Origin: a virus
IMG/VR virus record: IMGVR_UViG_3300030451_000220
Coordinates: 1 to 40,244 of that record
DNA: 40,244 bases
Strand: one strand, 5' to 3'
Position numbers and translations under genes: made by a program. Positions within the stretch are counted from its first letter, which is position 1, and each line of letters begins with the position of its first letter. This document shows positions 5,915-12,661 of this stretch, one piece after another. Under the pieces are notes generated by a model that saw nothing but the letters and a program-made list of their open reading frames with translations, was not told the origin of the DNA and made no database searches.

Positions 5915-5944
5915 ATAGTCAATCGCAATCAATCAGGAGCTAAT

Positions 5945-6577
5945 ATGGAAGCTACACGTAAGCATTATTTGCAACACAACGGGTACACACGTGCCTTCGG
6001 TCAGACCAGTGCAAAGCACTTAGAGCAGCTTATTGCCTTTGTCTTTGCCAGTATCAGAGTGCAGACTTTTCTTTTACCAAAGTTTATGCGTGAATGGCGT
6101 AAGCGTGGTCTTAAGTCATCATGGATCTGGGGCAACAAACGTACAGGCTTGACCTATGTACGTAAGCACCGTGATGACCTGTATGCCCGTGCTATGTCCA
6201 TCATCAAAGCTAAGAAGGCTGATGCAGACCATGATCTTATCATGTTGTTCTTAGAGGTACCAGGCTTAGGTATACCTAAGTCCGCTTTTGTTGTCCAGTT
6301 GTTGACTGGCAAAGCAGGTTGTATGGATGTGCATAACATCAAGCGTTACATGCCAGAGGTCGATGCGTCCAAAGGTACACCTGCCATGTTTCAAACGTCA
6401 GGTAACAATCTTGACACAAAGTCTCGCAAGGTATACCAATACCTTGACATAGTAGACGAGGCAGGTGGTTCTGTCAACATGTGGATCAACTGGTGTAACC
6501 TTATAGGTCTCAAGCAGGACTGTCATTTCACAGGTGGTGCTGATGTATCAGCATTACACCAGGAGTGTTTGCAATAA
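5945..6577 (+). CDS. HhH-GPD-like protein, possible DNA glycosylase/lyase
   Basis: 210 residues with ATG at 5945 after AGGAG. Residues 105-115 read VPGLGIPKSAF, a helix-hairpin-helix, followed by an LL-TG stretch and CMDVHNIKR at 126-134. In endonuclease III and related HhH-GPD glycosylases the hairpin carries the catalytic Lys and the following VDTH motif the catalytic Asp; here K112 and D128 take these places 16 residues apart (18 in EndoIII). There is no iron-sulphur cluster motif. It might repair phage DNA or damage host DNA. The family match is by eye; conserved phage proteins of this type are usually unannotated. Confidence 0.55.
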   Translation: MEATRKHYLQHNGYTRAFGQTSAKHLEQLIAFVFASIRVQTFLLPKFMREWRKRGLKSSWIWGNKRTGLTYVRKHRDDLYARAMSIIKAKKADADHDLIMLFLEVPGLGIPKSAFVVQLLTGKAGCMDVHNIKRYMPEVDASKGTPAMFQTSGNNLDTKSRKVYQYLDIVDEAGGSVNMWINWCNLIGLKQDCHFTGGADVSALHQECLQ

Positions 6578-6586
6578 CGTAACCAC

Positions 6587-6645
6587 GGGGCACTACATGC
6601 AGGACAAACGCATTATGCTCCGTGCGTTGCATGTCAAGGTGCCCC
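6587..6645 (+). other. Long three-segment intergenic RNA hairpin
   Basis: Three nested perfect helices: GGGGCAC (6587-6593) with GTGCCCC (6639-6645), ACATGC (6595-6600) with GCATGT (6629-6634), and AACGCA (6607-6612) with TGCGTT (6623-6628), closing a 10-base loop. It is wholly intergenic and ends just before the AGGAG of the 6664 gene. It resembles an RNase III site or a structured regulatory leader more than a terminator, since no U-tract follows. Confidence 0.65.
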
Positions 6646-6663
6646 ATTCATTCAGGAGTATAT

Positions 6664-6858
6664 ATGTATTGCCAAAATGTTAAAGTTAGTATCCAGGACT
6701 TCGATGGTCCTGACGGTGGTAGAGATGAAGTTGCATCTCTGCACTTTGATGCTGTTGACAGTGATACCTTAGACAATGTAATATCATCTGTGCTCAATGA
6801 CGAGTACAATTTATTTGAATCTGCTATTGCAGAAGTAACCTTTACAGTGGAGCCATAA
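6664..6858 (+). CDS. Small acidic protein, 64 residues, unknown
   Basis: ATG at 6664 preceded by CAGGAGT; upstream in-frame starts fall in the hairpin and lack a ribosome site. The product starts MYCQNVKVSIQDFDGPDGG, is strongly acidic and predicted alpha/beta. Its stop overlaps the start of the next gene (TAATGG), so the pair is coupled. No family is recognised. Confidence 0.65.
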   Translation: MYCQNVKVSIQDFDGPDGGRDEVASLHFDAVDSDTLDNVISSVLNDEYNLFESAIAEVTFTVEP

Positions 6859-7073
6859 TGGTAGAACTAGCAAAACCTAGAATTGAGTATTTGAGTAAAT
6901 CAAAAAACCAGTACATTGACATAGAGTCAATGAATGAACGTCACCTCATAAATGCCATACGCAAGATGGTCATGGACACCAGAGGTGCAGAGTTTAGACT
7001 TGTGTATCCAGATTACGCAGAAAAAGCGTATGTCACGAGTAGCATTACAGAGGTGGAGATTGTTACAGAATGA
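6858..7073 (+). CDS. Small protein, 71 residues, unknown
   Basis: The start overlaps the stop of the 6664 gene by one base and the TGA overlaps the following ATG. The product starts MVELAKPRIEYLSKSKNQY; it has a helical middle (ERHLINAIRKMVMDT) and a beta-like end, all soluble. No domain is recognised. Confidence 0.65.
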   Translation: MVELAKPRIEYLSKSKNQYIDIESMNERHLINAIRKMVMDTRGAEFRLVYPDYAEKAYVTSSITEVEIVTE

Positions 7074-7246
7074 TGGATGAGTACGCTCAGAAAGCATTGT
7101 TCAGGTTCTTGCACTTGACATTTCGACAACAACGTGATACAATAGATGGCATATTAAGCACGATTGCTGATTACGAGAATGGTCTTGTGTCAGAACCTAA
7201 GATAAAAGACAAGAGTGCTAACCCTGAGAACATGTATCACCAATGA
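7073..7246 (+). CDS. Small helical protein, 57 residues, unknown
   Basis: ATG at 7073-7075 overlaps the TGA of the previous gene; the stop at 7244-7246 overlaps the next ATG by four bases. The product begins MDEYAQKALFRFLHLTFRQQ and is helical. A consensus promoter (7115-7143) lies inside. The tight coupling on both sides is the main support for the gene. Confidence 0.6.
   Translation: MDEYAQKALFRFLHLTFRQQRDTIDGILSTIADYENGLVSEPKIKDKSANPENMYHQ
7115..7143 (+). promoter_or_regulatory. Intragenic sigma-70 promoter
   Basis: TTGACA (7115-7120), 17-base spacer, TACAAT (7138-7143), inside the 7073 gene. It would drive the 7243 gene. Confidence 0.65.
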
Positions 7247-7719
7247 ATATATTCTATCTACAACGTGAGCCAGAGGCTTGTGCACATGATCATTGTGACA
7301 AGCACGTGCCCAAGATGATCTTAGAGTACGCACAACTTATGTCTACCGCACATCGTGAACTTGACGGTGACGATTGCGTAGACCAGTTGTACAAAAGTAC
7401 ACACAAGAATCATCCAAGTGCTATCTGGACACGTAGTTCAGATCAGCATTACATGTGGTTGTACGAGTTGTTCTGTGCATTGTCAGAGGAGTATCAAGTA
7501 CGCTATGGTAAAGAGCACTTGACATATACCAAACTACATGGTATACTACAGTATCTGCCACACAACATACGTGCTAATGGATTCACAGATCCACCACAAT
7601 GTATGCCTGACATGTACAAGCATGACGATTGCATAACTGCATACAGGTCATTCTATCGTCATGACAAATCCAGGTTTGCCAAGTGGCAGTATACAGATGT
7701 ACCTACATGGTACACCTGA
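7243..7719 (+). CDS. Conserved phage protein of the MNIF/HCDKH type, unknown function
   Basis: 158 residues. The landmarks MNIFYL at the N-terminus, HDHCDKHVPKMILEYAQL near 15-32, THKNHPSAIW near 53-62 and PPQCMPDMYK near 117-126 form a pattern I recall from many environmental and cultured phages, always without assigned function. The clustered His, Cys and Asp residues look like a metal site, so an enzyme is plausible. A consensus promoter (7519-7547) lies within. It overlaps the genes on both sides. Confidence 0.8.
   Translation: MNIFYLQREPEACAHDHCDKHVPKMILEYAQLMSTAHRELDGDDCVDQLYKSTHKNHPSAIWTRSSDQHYMWLYELFCALSEEYQVRYGKEHLTYTKLHGILQYLPHNIRANGFTDPPQCMPDMYKHDDCITAYRSFYRHDKSRFAKWQYTDVPTWYT
7519..7547 (+). 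promoter_or_regulatory. Intragenic sigma-70 promoter
   Basis: TTGACA (7519-7524), 17-base spacer, TATACT (7542-7547), inside the 7243 gene. Confidence 0.7.
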
Positions 7720-7886
7720 TGGTTATCTTAGCGTTAGTCTTGCAATTGTCTGTGTTGTGTGTCACAATGTATGTAATTGTGTTGTTCTCGTTGAGTCTGA
7801 GAAAACCCAAGGTCATGCACAATACATGCCATACAGACAACATGCAAATATCAGATTTACATGGGCACACTGAGCCGCATGTATAA
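7719..7886 (+). CDS. Small single-pass membrane protein, 55 residues
   Basis: ATG at 7719 shares a base with the preceding TGA. Residues 2-27 (starting MVILALVLQLSVLCVTMYVI) form one hydrophobic helix, followed by a basic RKPK and a hydrophilic His-rich tail. A longer ORF in the same frame starts at 7683 but has no ribosome site. It could be an early inner-membrane protein; a holin is less likely here. Confidence 0.6.
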   Translation: MVILALVLQLSVLCVTMYVIVLFSLSLRKPKVMHNTCHTDNMQISDLHGHTEPHV

Positions 7887-7905
7887 CAGGAGGTTATATA
7901 ACTAG

Positions 7906-8061
7906 ATGGATAACGATGATTGGTTAAATAAAATACTAATTGCTACTGACTTTATTCAAGAGTCAGCAGAGAAACTAGGGTACGAGTATTTAGATACTCT
8001 AGGTCAATTGCTTGATGAAGTTGATTCTTTAGCAATGAATACGTTAGAAGAAGAAGAGTAA
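7906..8061 (+). CDS. Small acidic protein, 51 residues, unknown
   Basis: ATG at 7906 with AGGAGG about 12 bases upstream, a rather long spacing. The product starts MDNDDWLNKILIATDFIQES, is helical and ends in EEEE. It stops five bases before the tRNA pair. Strong acidity in an early protein would fit a DNA-mimic or inhibitor, but that is speculation. Confidence 0.6.
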   Translation: MDNDDWLNKILIATDFIQESAEKLGYEYLDTLGQLLDEVDSLAMNTLEEEE

Positions 8062-8065
8062 ACAC

Positions 8066-8151
8066 GGGTGAGTATCCAAATGTAAAAGGAACCTGACTGT
8101 AAATCAGGCGTGTGCACACACTTGTAGGTTAAAATCCTACCTCACCCACCA
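8066..8151 (+). tRNA. tRNA-Tyr (anticodon GTA) with encoded CCA
   Basis: The acceptor GGGTGAG pairs with CTCACCC (8141-8147), then discriminator A and CCA to 8151. The anticodon stem CCTGA/TCAGG encloses CTGTAAA (anticodon GTA). A long variable arm (8109-8123) fits bacterial tRNA-Tyr. The T stem is GTAGG/CCTAC. Oddities: the T loop reads TTAAAAT, with A where C56 is normal, and the D loop has TG where GG is usual with only a 3-bp D stem. Confidence 0.85.
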
Positions 8152-8153
8152 AC

Positions 8154-8227
8154 ACCTCATTGGTGTAGTGGTAACATGACTGATTCCAAACCAGTAGACA
8201 TGAGTTCGATTCTTATATGAGGTGCCA
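8154..8227 (+). tRNA. tRNA-Trp (anticodon CCA) with encoded 3' CCA
   Basis: The acceptor ACCTCAT (8154-8160) pairs with ATGAGGT (8217-8223), discriminator G, CCA at 8225-8227. The D stem is GTGT/ACAT, the anticodon loop TTCCAAA, the T stem ATGAG/CTTAT with loop TTCGATT. The last anticodon-stem pair is A-C mismatched. It starts two bases after tRNA-Tyr, and its final A is also the first base of the next ATG. Confidence 0.85.
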
Positions 8228-8481
8228 TGATTAATCAAATTAAAAACCCACTTGACAAAGTAGCCTGGGTTGTGCTAGTATTAGGTAAAACGTACATGTT
8301 GGGTGCTATTGTGTGCACATGGGTTGCACCATTCATGGCACCATTCATGTTGCTTGTGTGGTCTTTACACTGGATGTGTGCTGTATGTATTGCGATACAT
8401 AGGGCTATACAAATCCACGCTGAAGCGAAACAAAAGTTTCCTTTGTTATACCAAAGGTCAATATGGATATTACCAAGGTAG
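8227..8481 (+). CDS. Membrane protein with two predicted helices, 84 residues
   Basis: ATG at 8227 shares its A with the CCA end of tRNA-Trp. Hydrophobic stretches cover residues ~13-33 (VAWVVLVLGKTYMLGAIVCT) and ~35-56, with a His- and Lys-containing tail. There is no ribosome site other than the tRNA itself, so translation depends on RNA left unprocessed at this junction, or starts internally. Function unknown. Confidence 0.55.
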   Translation: MINQIKNPLDKVAWVVLVLGKTYMLGAIVCTWVAPFMAPFMLLVWSLHWMCAVCIAIHRAIQIHAEAKQKFPLLYQRSIWILPR

Positions 8482-8681
8482 TCTTGACATTTGTCACACT
8501 ATGTGTTATAGTATGGCTAACATTTAGCATACATGTTTCTTTGAAACTTCATGAGTTGACATGGAGTCAACGTGTGATACAATCTAAGATTGACACGTTC
8601 ATTCTAAAACAAGAACTTTGTTTAAAAAAGGTAAATCATGAAAGGTATAAAGAACAGAGGGTCACAGGCCCACAGGGTTAG
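8463..8681 (+). CDS. Small single-pass membrane protein, 72 residues
   Basis: ATG at 8463 overlaps the end of the 8227 gene; the preceding sequence has AAAGG as a possible ribosome site. Residues 4-24 (TKVVLTFVTLCVIVWLTFSI) form a membrane helix, followed by a basic coiled tail. Two promoter matches (8484 and 8556) lie inside. Unknown function. Confidence 0.55.
   Translation: MDITKVVLTFVTLCVIVWLTFSIHVSLKLHELTWSQRVIQSKIDTFILKQELCLKKVNHERYKEQRVTGPQG
8484..8512 (+). promoter_or_regulatory. Intragenic sigma-70 promoter
   Basis: TTGACA (8484-8489), 17-base spacer, TATAGT (8507-8512), inside the 8463 gene. Confidence 0.65.
8556..8583 (+). promoter_or_regulatory. Intragenic sigma-70 promoter
   Basis: TTGACA (8556-8561), 16-base spacer, TACAAT (8578-8583). 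It would serve the 8638 gene. Confidence 0.6.
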
Positions 8682-8793
8682 AACCAAGTACACACGTAAC
8701 CCAAAACACAAGGGTCTTGTGTATGACCGTAATGTATGCACAGAGGACACAGATGATGAACCTGAACCAGATGCCCGACTTGACAAGAGATGA
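8638..8793 (+). CDS. Small basic-acidic protein, 51 residues
   Basis: ATG at 8638 preceded by AAAAAAGG. The N-terminal half is strongly basic (MKGIKNRGSQAHRVRTKYTR) and the C-terminal half strongly acidic (CTEDTDDEPEPD). It overlaps the ends of both neighbours in other frames. The SQAHRV-TKY-RNPKHKG pattern looks like a phage nucleic-acid-binding peptide, but no family is assigned. Confidence 0.5.
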   Translation: MKGIKNRGSQAHRVRTKYTRNPKHKGLVYDRNVCTEDTDDEPEPDARLDKR

Positions 8794-9028
8794 CTTACGT
8801 GATAAGATGGGACTCACAGAGAGTGAGATCCTGACTTTAGATCGTGAAGCTCAAAATATTTTAGGTAAAACCATTATGATGGTGGATACTGCATTGCGTG
8901 ATGCCAGTCTTTCAGAAAGTGAAAGGATTGAAGCAGGTCTTAACTTCATACACATGGGAATGGCTTTGATAGAAAACAACCTGGAAGTCATGGTTGACTC
9001 CAAGGTAGACAAATCTAAACTTAATTGA
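8753..9028 (+). CDS. Early protein upstream of RNA polymerase, 91 residues, unknown
   Basis: The frame opens at 8717, but ATG at 8753 has GAGGA five bases upstream and is preferred. The product has LTRDDLRDKMGLTESEIL then a helical, Met-rich body and is acidic. The TGA overlaps the TTG start of the RNA polymerase. A promoter match (8780-8808) lies near the 5' end and would also serve the polymerase. Confidence 0.65.
   Translation: MMNLNQMPDLTRDDLRDKMGLTESEILTLDREAQNILGKTIMMVDTALRDASLSESERIEAGLNFIHMGMALIENNLEVMVDSKVDKSKLN
8780..8808 (+). promoter_or_regulatory. Sigma-70 promoter upstream of the RNA polymerase gene
   Basis: TTGACA (8780-8785), 17-base spacer, TAAGAT (8803-8808), inside the 8753 gene and about 220 bases before the polymerase. 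Confidence 0.55.
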
Positions 9029-11460
9029 ATCTAAAACTTGAGCAGGAACAGATAGAACATGACATGAATGCACTTGGTATCGAGAGGTACCATAAGAACA
9101 TTCGTGATGCAAAGAATAAAAGCCGTGAGTCTACCACTTTATATGGTGTGACTCTGATGAAAGAGGCTTTGGATGTCGTTTGTGATGGGATCAATGCTTT
9201 TCTTGATGATGCCTTGAGTGGCAAGCCTGGAAAACATCAGACCTCAGTACAAACTCTGATGCTTCTTGATCCAGAGGTGTGTGCGTATCTTACGCTTAAA
9301 TACACTATTGATGGTGTGTCTACTCGTAGTCCATTTACCAGAGTTGCCATGAAATTGGCTAATGGACTGGAGGATCAGTTTAAGTTTGACCTCTGGCAAA
9401 ACTCTGAAGATTCCAGTACCATGTTTCGATTGTTAAAGAAACGTGTGAACAGTAAGACAACCAATCGTGTGTACCGTAGGTACAATCTGATCCGTCAGAT
9501 GACTAAGGTTGAAATGTTGGATCATGAACCTTGGTCAAAACGTGAGAAGTTGCACCTTGGTACCAAGTTGATTGACATACTGATTCAGACCACTGGTCTC
9601 ATGGAAGTTAAGACAGTTCAGTTCAAACGTAAGCAACGTATCTTGTATTTGCAAGCTAATGATGCTACAATACATTGGATTGATCAGCTTAACAAAGAGG
9701 GTGAGACAGTACATCCGTACTTCTACCCATGTGTGATACCACCGAAAGACTGGAGTAATCCGTACAACGGAGGGTACCACAGTGACAAGTTGAACCCATT
9801 TCCCATGATCAAGACTCGTAACAGAGAGTATCTTGAGGAAATGATGAACCATAGTATGCCATTAGAATATGGTGCTATTAACGCTTTACAAAGGACACAA
9901 TGGAAAGTTAATGAAAAGCTACTAAAAACAATCCGGGAATGTTGGGATACTGGTGAATCCTGGGCCAACTTACCTCCACGAGAGGACTACAAAGTTCTAC
10001 CTAGTCCAGTTAAAGGGACTAAAGCTACTATGACGGAAGAGGAACTTGATAAGTTTATCAAATGGAAGAAGAAGGCCACTGTCGTTTACGATCTCAATGC
10101 CAAGATGACCTCAAAGAGAATACAGTTGGCACGTACATTGCAAATGGCAGAGAGGTTTGCTAAGTATCCTGCACTTTATTTTGTATACCAGTGTGACTTT
10201 CGTGGTCGCAAATATACAGTGAACTCGTTTCTTACACCACAGGGTCCAGACTATGCAAAGTCTTTACTCTATTTTGCTAAGAAACTACCTATCAAAACAG
10301 ATGACCAGGAGATGTACTTTGCAGTTCATGGTGCCAACTGTTTTGGTTATGATAAGGTGTCTTATAATGAAAGAGTCGAATGGGTCCACGCTCATACGAA
10401 AGAGATTTGCGAGTCGGCTAAGTCACCTCTTGACTATCGATGGTGGACAAAGGCAGACGAACCTTGGTCCTTTCTTGCGTGGTGTAACGAGTGGGCTGAG
10501 TTTGTTGTTGAGGGTCTCGGCTACATGTCACAAATACCAGTTTGTCTGGATGGGTCGAATAATGGATTACAGCATTTTTCTGCTATGCTCCGTGACCCTG
10601 TGGGTGGTAAAGCCACAAACCTGACACCAGAGGATGTCCCACAGGACATCTACCAGATGGTAGCAGATGTGGTCTTGACAAAGGTGAACGAAGATGCTAT
10701 AATAGGGGTACCTTATGCACAGGCTTGGCTTGACTTCGGGATTGATCGGAAGATAACCAAACGTCCAGTCATGGTTGTGCCATACGGAGGTACACGATAC
10801 TCGTGCCGTGAGTATGTGGAAGAGGCTATGCACGACCGCATACTTGCAGGTGCTCACAATCCTTTTAGTGAGCAAATCTACGAGGCTTCTTTGTACCTAT
10901 CCCAACATGTATGGGATGCAATTGGCGAAGTTGTTGTTGCCGCACGTGATGCTATGGCATGGTTACGAGACATAGGCAGAGAGATGTCTAATCGTAACCT
11001 GCCTATCACATGGGAGACACCTACAAACTTTGTAGTCAATCAGGTCTACAAAAGTATGAAGGGACGTAGGGTGACAACTCACATTGATAACGTATTGATA
11101 AAACCGTCAGTGTTAGAGGAAACAGATCGTATCGATAAACGAAGGGCAACCAATGGGTTGAGTCCTAATTTTGTCCATAGTATGGATGCTTCTGCCTTGA
11201 CATTGACCATCAATCAGTGTATACTAGAAGGCATCAGTGATTTCGCTGTTGTTCATGACTCGTATGGTGTACATGCAAATCATACACCACGTATGGCTGA
11301 AGCTATACGAGAGTCATTCCATAAGATGTACTCGTCAGAGAGTGTACTTGACATTTTGCACGATAACGTGTATAATGTTATACCGAACATAGGTGATCCA
11401 CCAGCACAAGGGTCACTTGATATAAATGGTGTGCTACAATCTAAATACTTTTTCTCATAG
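9025..11460 (+). CDS. T7-like single-subunit RNA polymerase
   Basis: 811 residues against 883 in T7. The catalytic core is intact: D509 in CLDGSNNG (T7 D537), K579 and Y587 in TKRPVMVVPYGG (T7 K631 and Y639, same 8-residue spacing) and D745 in HDSYG (T7 D812). It transcribes the middle and late genes from phage promoters. TTG at 9025, overlapping the previous stop, is chosen because LEQEQIEHDMNALGIERY aligns with T7 residues near 36-55; the first ATG (9064) would cut this helix. Three consensus sigma-70 sites lie inside the gene. The shorter length comes mainly from the N-terminus and from loops. Confidence 0.95.
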   Translation: MNLKLEQEQIEHDMNALGIERYHKNIRDAKNKSRESTTLYGVTLMKEALDVVCDGINAFLDDALSGKPGKHQTSVQTLMLLDPEVCAYLTLKYTIDGVSTRSPFTRVAMKLANGLEDQFKFDLWQNSEDSSTMFRLLKKRVNSKTTNRVYRRYNLIRQMTKVEMLDHEPWSKREKLHLGTKLIDILIQTTGLMEVKTVQFKRKQRILYLQANDATIHWIDQLNKEGETVHPYFYPCVIPPKDWSNPYNGGYHSDKLNPFPMIKTRNREYLEEMMNHSMPLEYGAINALQRTQWKVNEKLLKTIRECWDTGESWANLPPREDYKVLPSPVKGTKATMTEEELDKFIKWKKKATVVYDLNAKMTSKRIQLARTLQMAERFAKYPALYFVYQCDFRGRKYTVNSFLTPQGPDYAKSLLYFAKKLPIKTDDQEMYFAVHGANCFGYDKVSYNERVEWVHAHTKEICESAKSPLDYRWWTKADEPWSFLAWCNEWAEFVVEGLGYMSQIPVCLDGSNNGLQHFSAMLRDPVGGKATNLTPEDVPQDIYQMVADVVLTKVNEDAIIGVPYAQAWLDFGIDRKITKRPVMVVPYGGTRYSCREYVEEAMHDRILAGAHNPFSEQIYEASLYLSQHVWDAIGEVVVAARDAMAWLRDIGREMSNRNLPITWETPTNFVVNQVYKSMKGRRVTTHIDNVLIKPSVLEETDRIDKRRATNGLSPNFVHSMDASALTLTINQCILEGISDFAVVHDSYGVHANHTPRMAEAIRESFHKMYSSESVLDILHDNVYNVIPNIGDPPAQGSLDINGVLQSKYFFS
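10675..10703 (+). promoter_or_regulatory. Perfect sigma-70 consensus inside the RNA polymerase gene
   Basis: TTGACA (10675-10680), 17-base spacer, TATAAT (10698-10703). Confidence 0.65.
11197..11225 (+). promoter_or_regulatory. Sigma-70 promoter match near the 3' end of the RNA polymerase gene
   Basis: TTGACA (11197-11202), 17-base spacer, TATACT (11220-11225). Confidence 0.6.
11348..11376 (+). promoter_or_regulatory. Perfect sigma-70 consensus upstream of the SSB gene
   Basis: TTGACA (11348-11353), 17-base spacer, TATAAT (11371-11376), in the last 110 bases of the RNA polymerase gene. It could drive SSB and replication genes. Confidence 0.7.
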
Positions 11461-11468
11461 GAGATATT

Positions 11469-12086
11469 ATGGCAAAATATAACGTAACACCAAAAGGTCA
11501 ATTTCACTGGGCACACGTGGGTACCCCAGACACAACCTTCAAAGCTGAAGGTCAGTTCCACATCAAGCTCCAGTTGTCTGGAGAGGATGCTGAACAAATG
11601 AAGCATCTTGTGGACACAACCCACAACAATTGGAAATCAGAGGTCAATAAGACCAAAGGTCAAAAGCAGTACCAGGAGTTCATGCCATACAAGTCAGTAT
11701 TGGATGACGATGGTATGGAGTCAGGTATCCAGTTTCATTTCAAGATGAAAGCATCTGGTATCAACTCACGTACTGGTCAGGCTTTTACTCAGAGACCAAT
11801 GGTTGTTGGTCCTGATAAGAAACCTTTACCATCTGAGATCAAGATTGGTAATGGTAGTGAGGGTAAGGTTGCATACGAGTTGGCACCTTATCAACATGGT
11901 GCATCTTTAGGTGTACAACTCAGGTTACGTGGAGTACAGGTTCTCTCTCTCATCGAGTATCATGGTGACTCTGGTGGTGACGATATGTTCAACGTAGAGG
12001 ACGGATACGAGGTGAAGGTGAATGTCGAAAGCACAAAACCACAAGCGGAAGAAATCTTTCCCGACCAGGACAACGGAGACTTCTGA
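11469..12086 (+). CDS. Single-stranded DNA-binding protein (T7 gp2.5 type)
   Basis: 205 residues, with ATG preceded by AGGAGAT. The N-terminal part has the OB-fold text FHWAHVGTPDTTF-AEGQFHIKLQL, and the C-terminus is an acidic tail ending in DNGDF. T7 gp2.5 likewise ends in an acidic tail with a terminal Phe that contacts polymerase and helicase. It coats ssDNA and coordinates the replisome. The last 65 bases overlap the endonuclease gene. Confidence 0.85.
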   Translation: MAKYNVTPKGQFHWAHVGTPDTTFKAEGQFHIKLQLSGEDAEQMKHLVDTTHNNWKSEVNKTKGQKQYQEFMPYKSVLDDDGMESGIQFHFKMKASGINSRTGQAFTQRPMVVGPDKKPLPSEIKIGNGSEGKVAYELAPYQHGASLGVQLRLRGVQVLSLIEYHGDSGGDDMFNVEDGYEVKVNVESTKPQAEEIFPDQDNGDF

Positions 12087-12516
12087 AACCCTCCAGGGTT
12101 ACAGGTCTAAGTTTGAGTTAAGCGTTGCCAATAACCTTGAGCAACGCAAGGTACCTTTTCAGTACGAGAGTGAGATCATTAGGTATGTGTTGGAGTGCAG
12201 GTACACACCTGACTTCATCCTGCCTAATGGGATCATCATTGAGACCAAAGGCCGATTGTTACAAAAGGATGCTAGAAAGCACCGAGCAATCAAGAAACAG
12301 CACCCTGAGTTAGACATAAGGTTTGTCTTTACTGACATCAACAAACGTGTTGAGAACAGTAAGTTCACAAACTATCAGTGGTGCCAAAAGTATGGCTTTG
12401 AGTATTCAGAACGTGTTATACCACAAGAATGGATAGAACATGGCACTAATAAAAGCAACAGAAAACGTGTGGATAAACCCAGACAACATCGCACACGTAG
12501 AGCAAAAAGGAAATGA
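12022..12516 (+). CDS. Endonuclease I, Holliday junction resolvase (T7 gp3 type)
   Basis: 164 residues against 149 in T7. The active site is clear: E32 in SKFELS, D64 in RYTPDF, then E74 and K76 in IIIETKGR, matching T7 E20, D55, E65 and K67. The following QHPELDIRFVF is almost T7 text. It resolves branched DNA before packaging and helps degrade host DNA. ATG at 12022 has GAAGGTG upstream. The C-terminus is an extra Lys/Arg-rich tail of about 25 residues. Confidence 0.92.
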   Translation: MSKAQNHKRKKSFPTRTTETSETLQGYRSKFELSVANNLEQRKVPFQYESEIIRYVLECRYTPDFILPNGIIIETKGRLLQKDARKHRAIKKQHPELDIRFVFTDINKRVENSKFTNYQWCQKYGFEYSERVIPQEWIEHGTNKSNRKRVDKPRQHRTRRAKRK

Positions 12517-12661
12517 TCCTATTACATACAGCATTGTCTATAATGCAGGATCTACGTTTACCTTTATTATTAATAGACAGGATGCAACTAAAGAGTTCTT
12601 AGAACTTATCGATCCACCTACAACAAAAAGGAACACAGGTGTCAAGACGAAAGACAACTGA
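12440..12661 (+). CDS. Small protein, 73 residues, unknown
   Basis: It starts inside the 3' end of the endonuclease gene and runs into the amidase start. The product MALIKATENVWINPDNI followed by a short beta-rich text resembles the small all-beta FlbD-like pattern (a WINPD-I-V turn), a fold often found in orphan phage proteins. The ribosome site is weak. Function unknown. Confidence 0.6.
   Translation: MALIKATENVWINPDNIAHVEQKGNDPITYSIVYNAGSTFTFIINRQDATKEFLELIDPPTTKRNTGVKTKDN

Noticed and set aside
6411-6440. TTGACA followed by TATACC in the 5945 gene as a promoter
   Set aside because: The spacer is 15 bases; at 17 bases the -10 box is TACCAA, too poor to include.
6755-6784. TTGACA-N18-TAATAT in the 6664 gene and TTGACA-N18-TAGTAT at 8252-8281
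   Set aside because: Only 4 of 6 bases match in the -10 box at a long spacer; left out of the confident list, though they may belong to the same array.
7661-7873. 70-residue ORF in an alternative frame
   Set aside because: The coupled ATG at 7719 in another frame gives a membrane protein with a one-base stop-start overlap, which fits the local pattern better.
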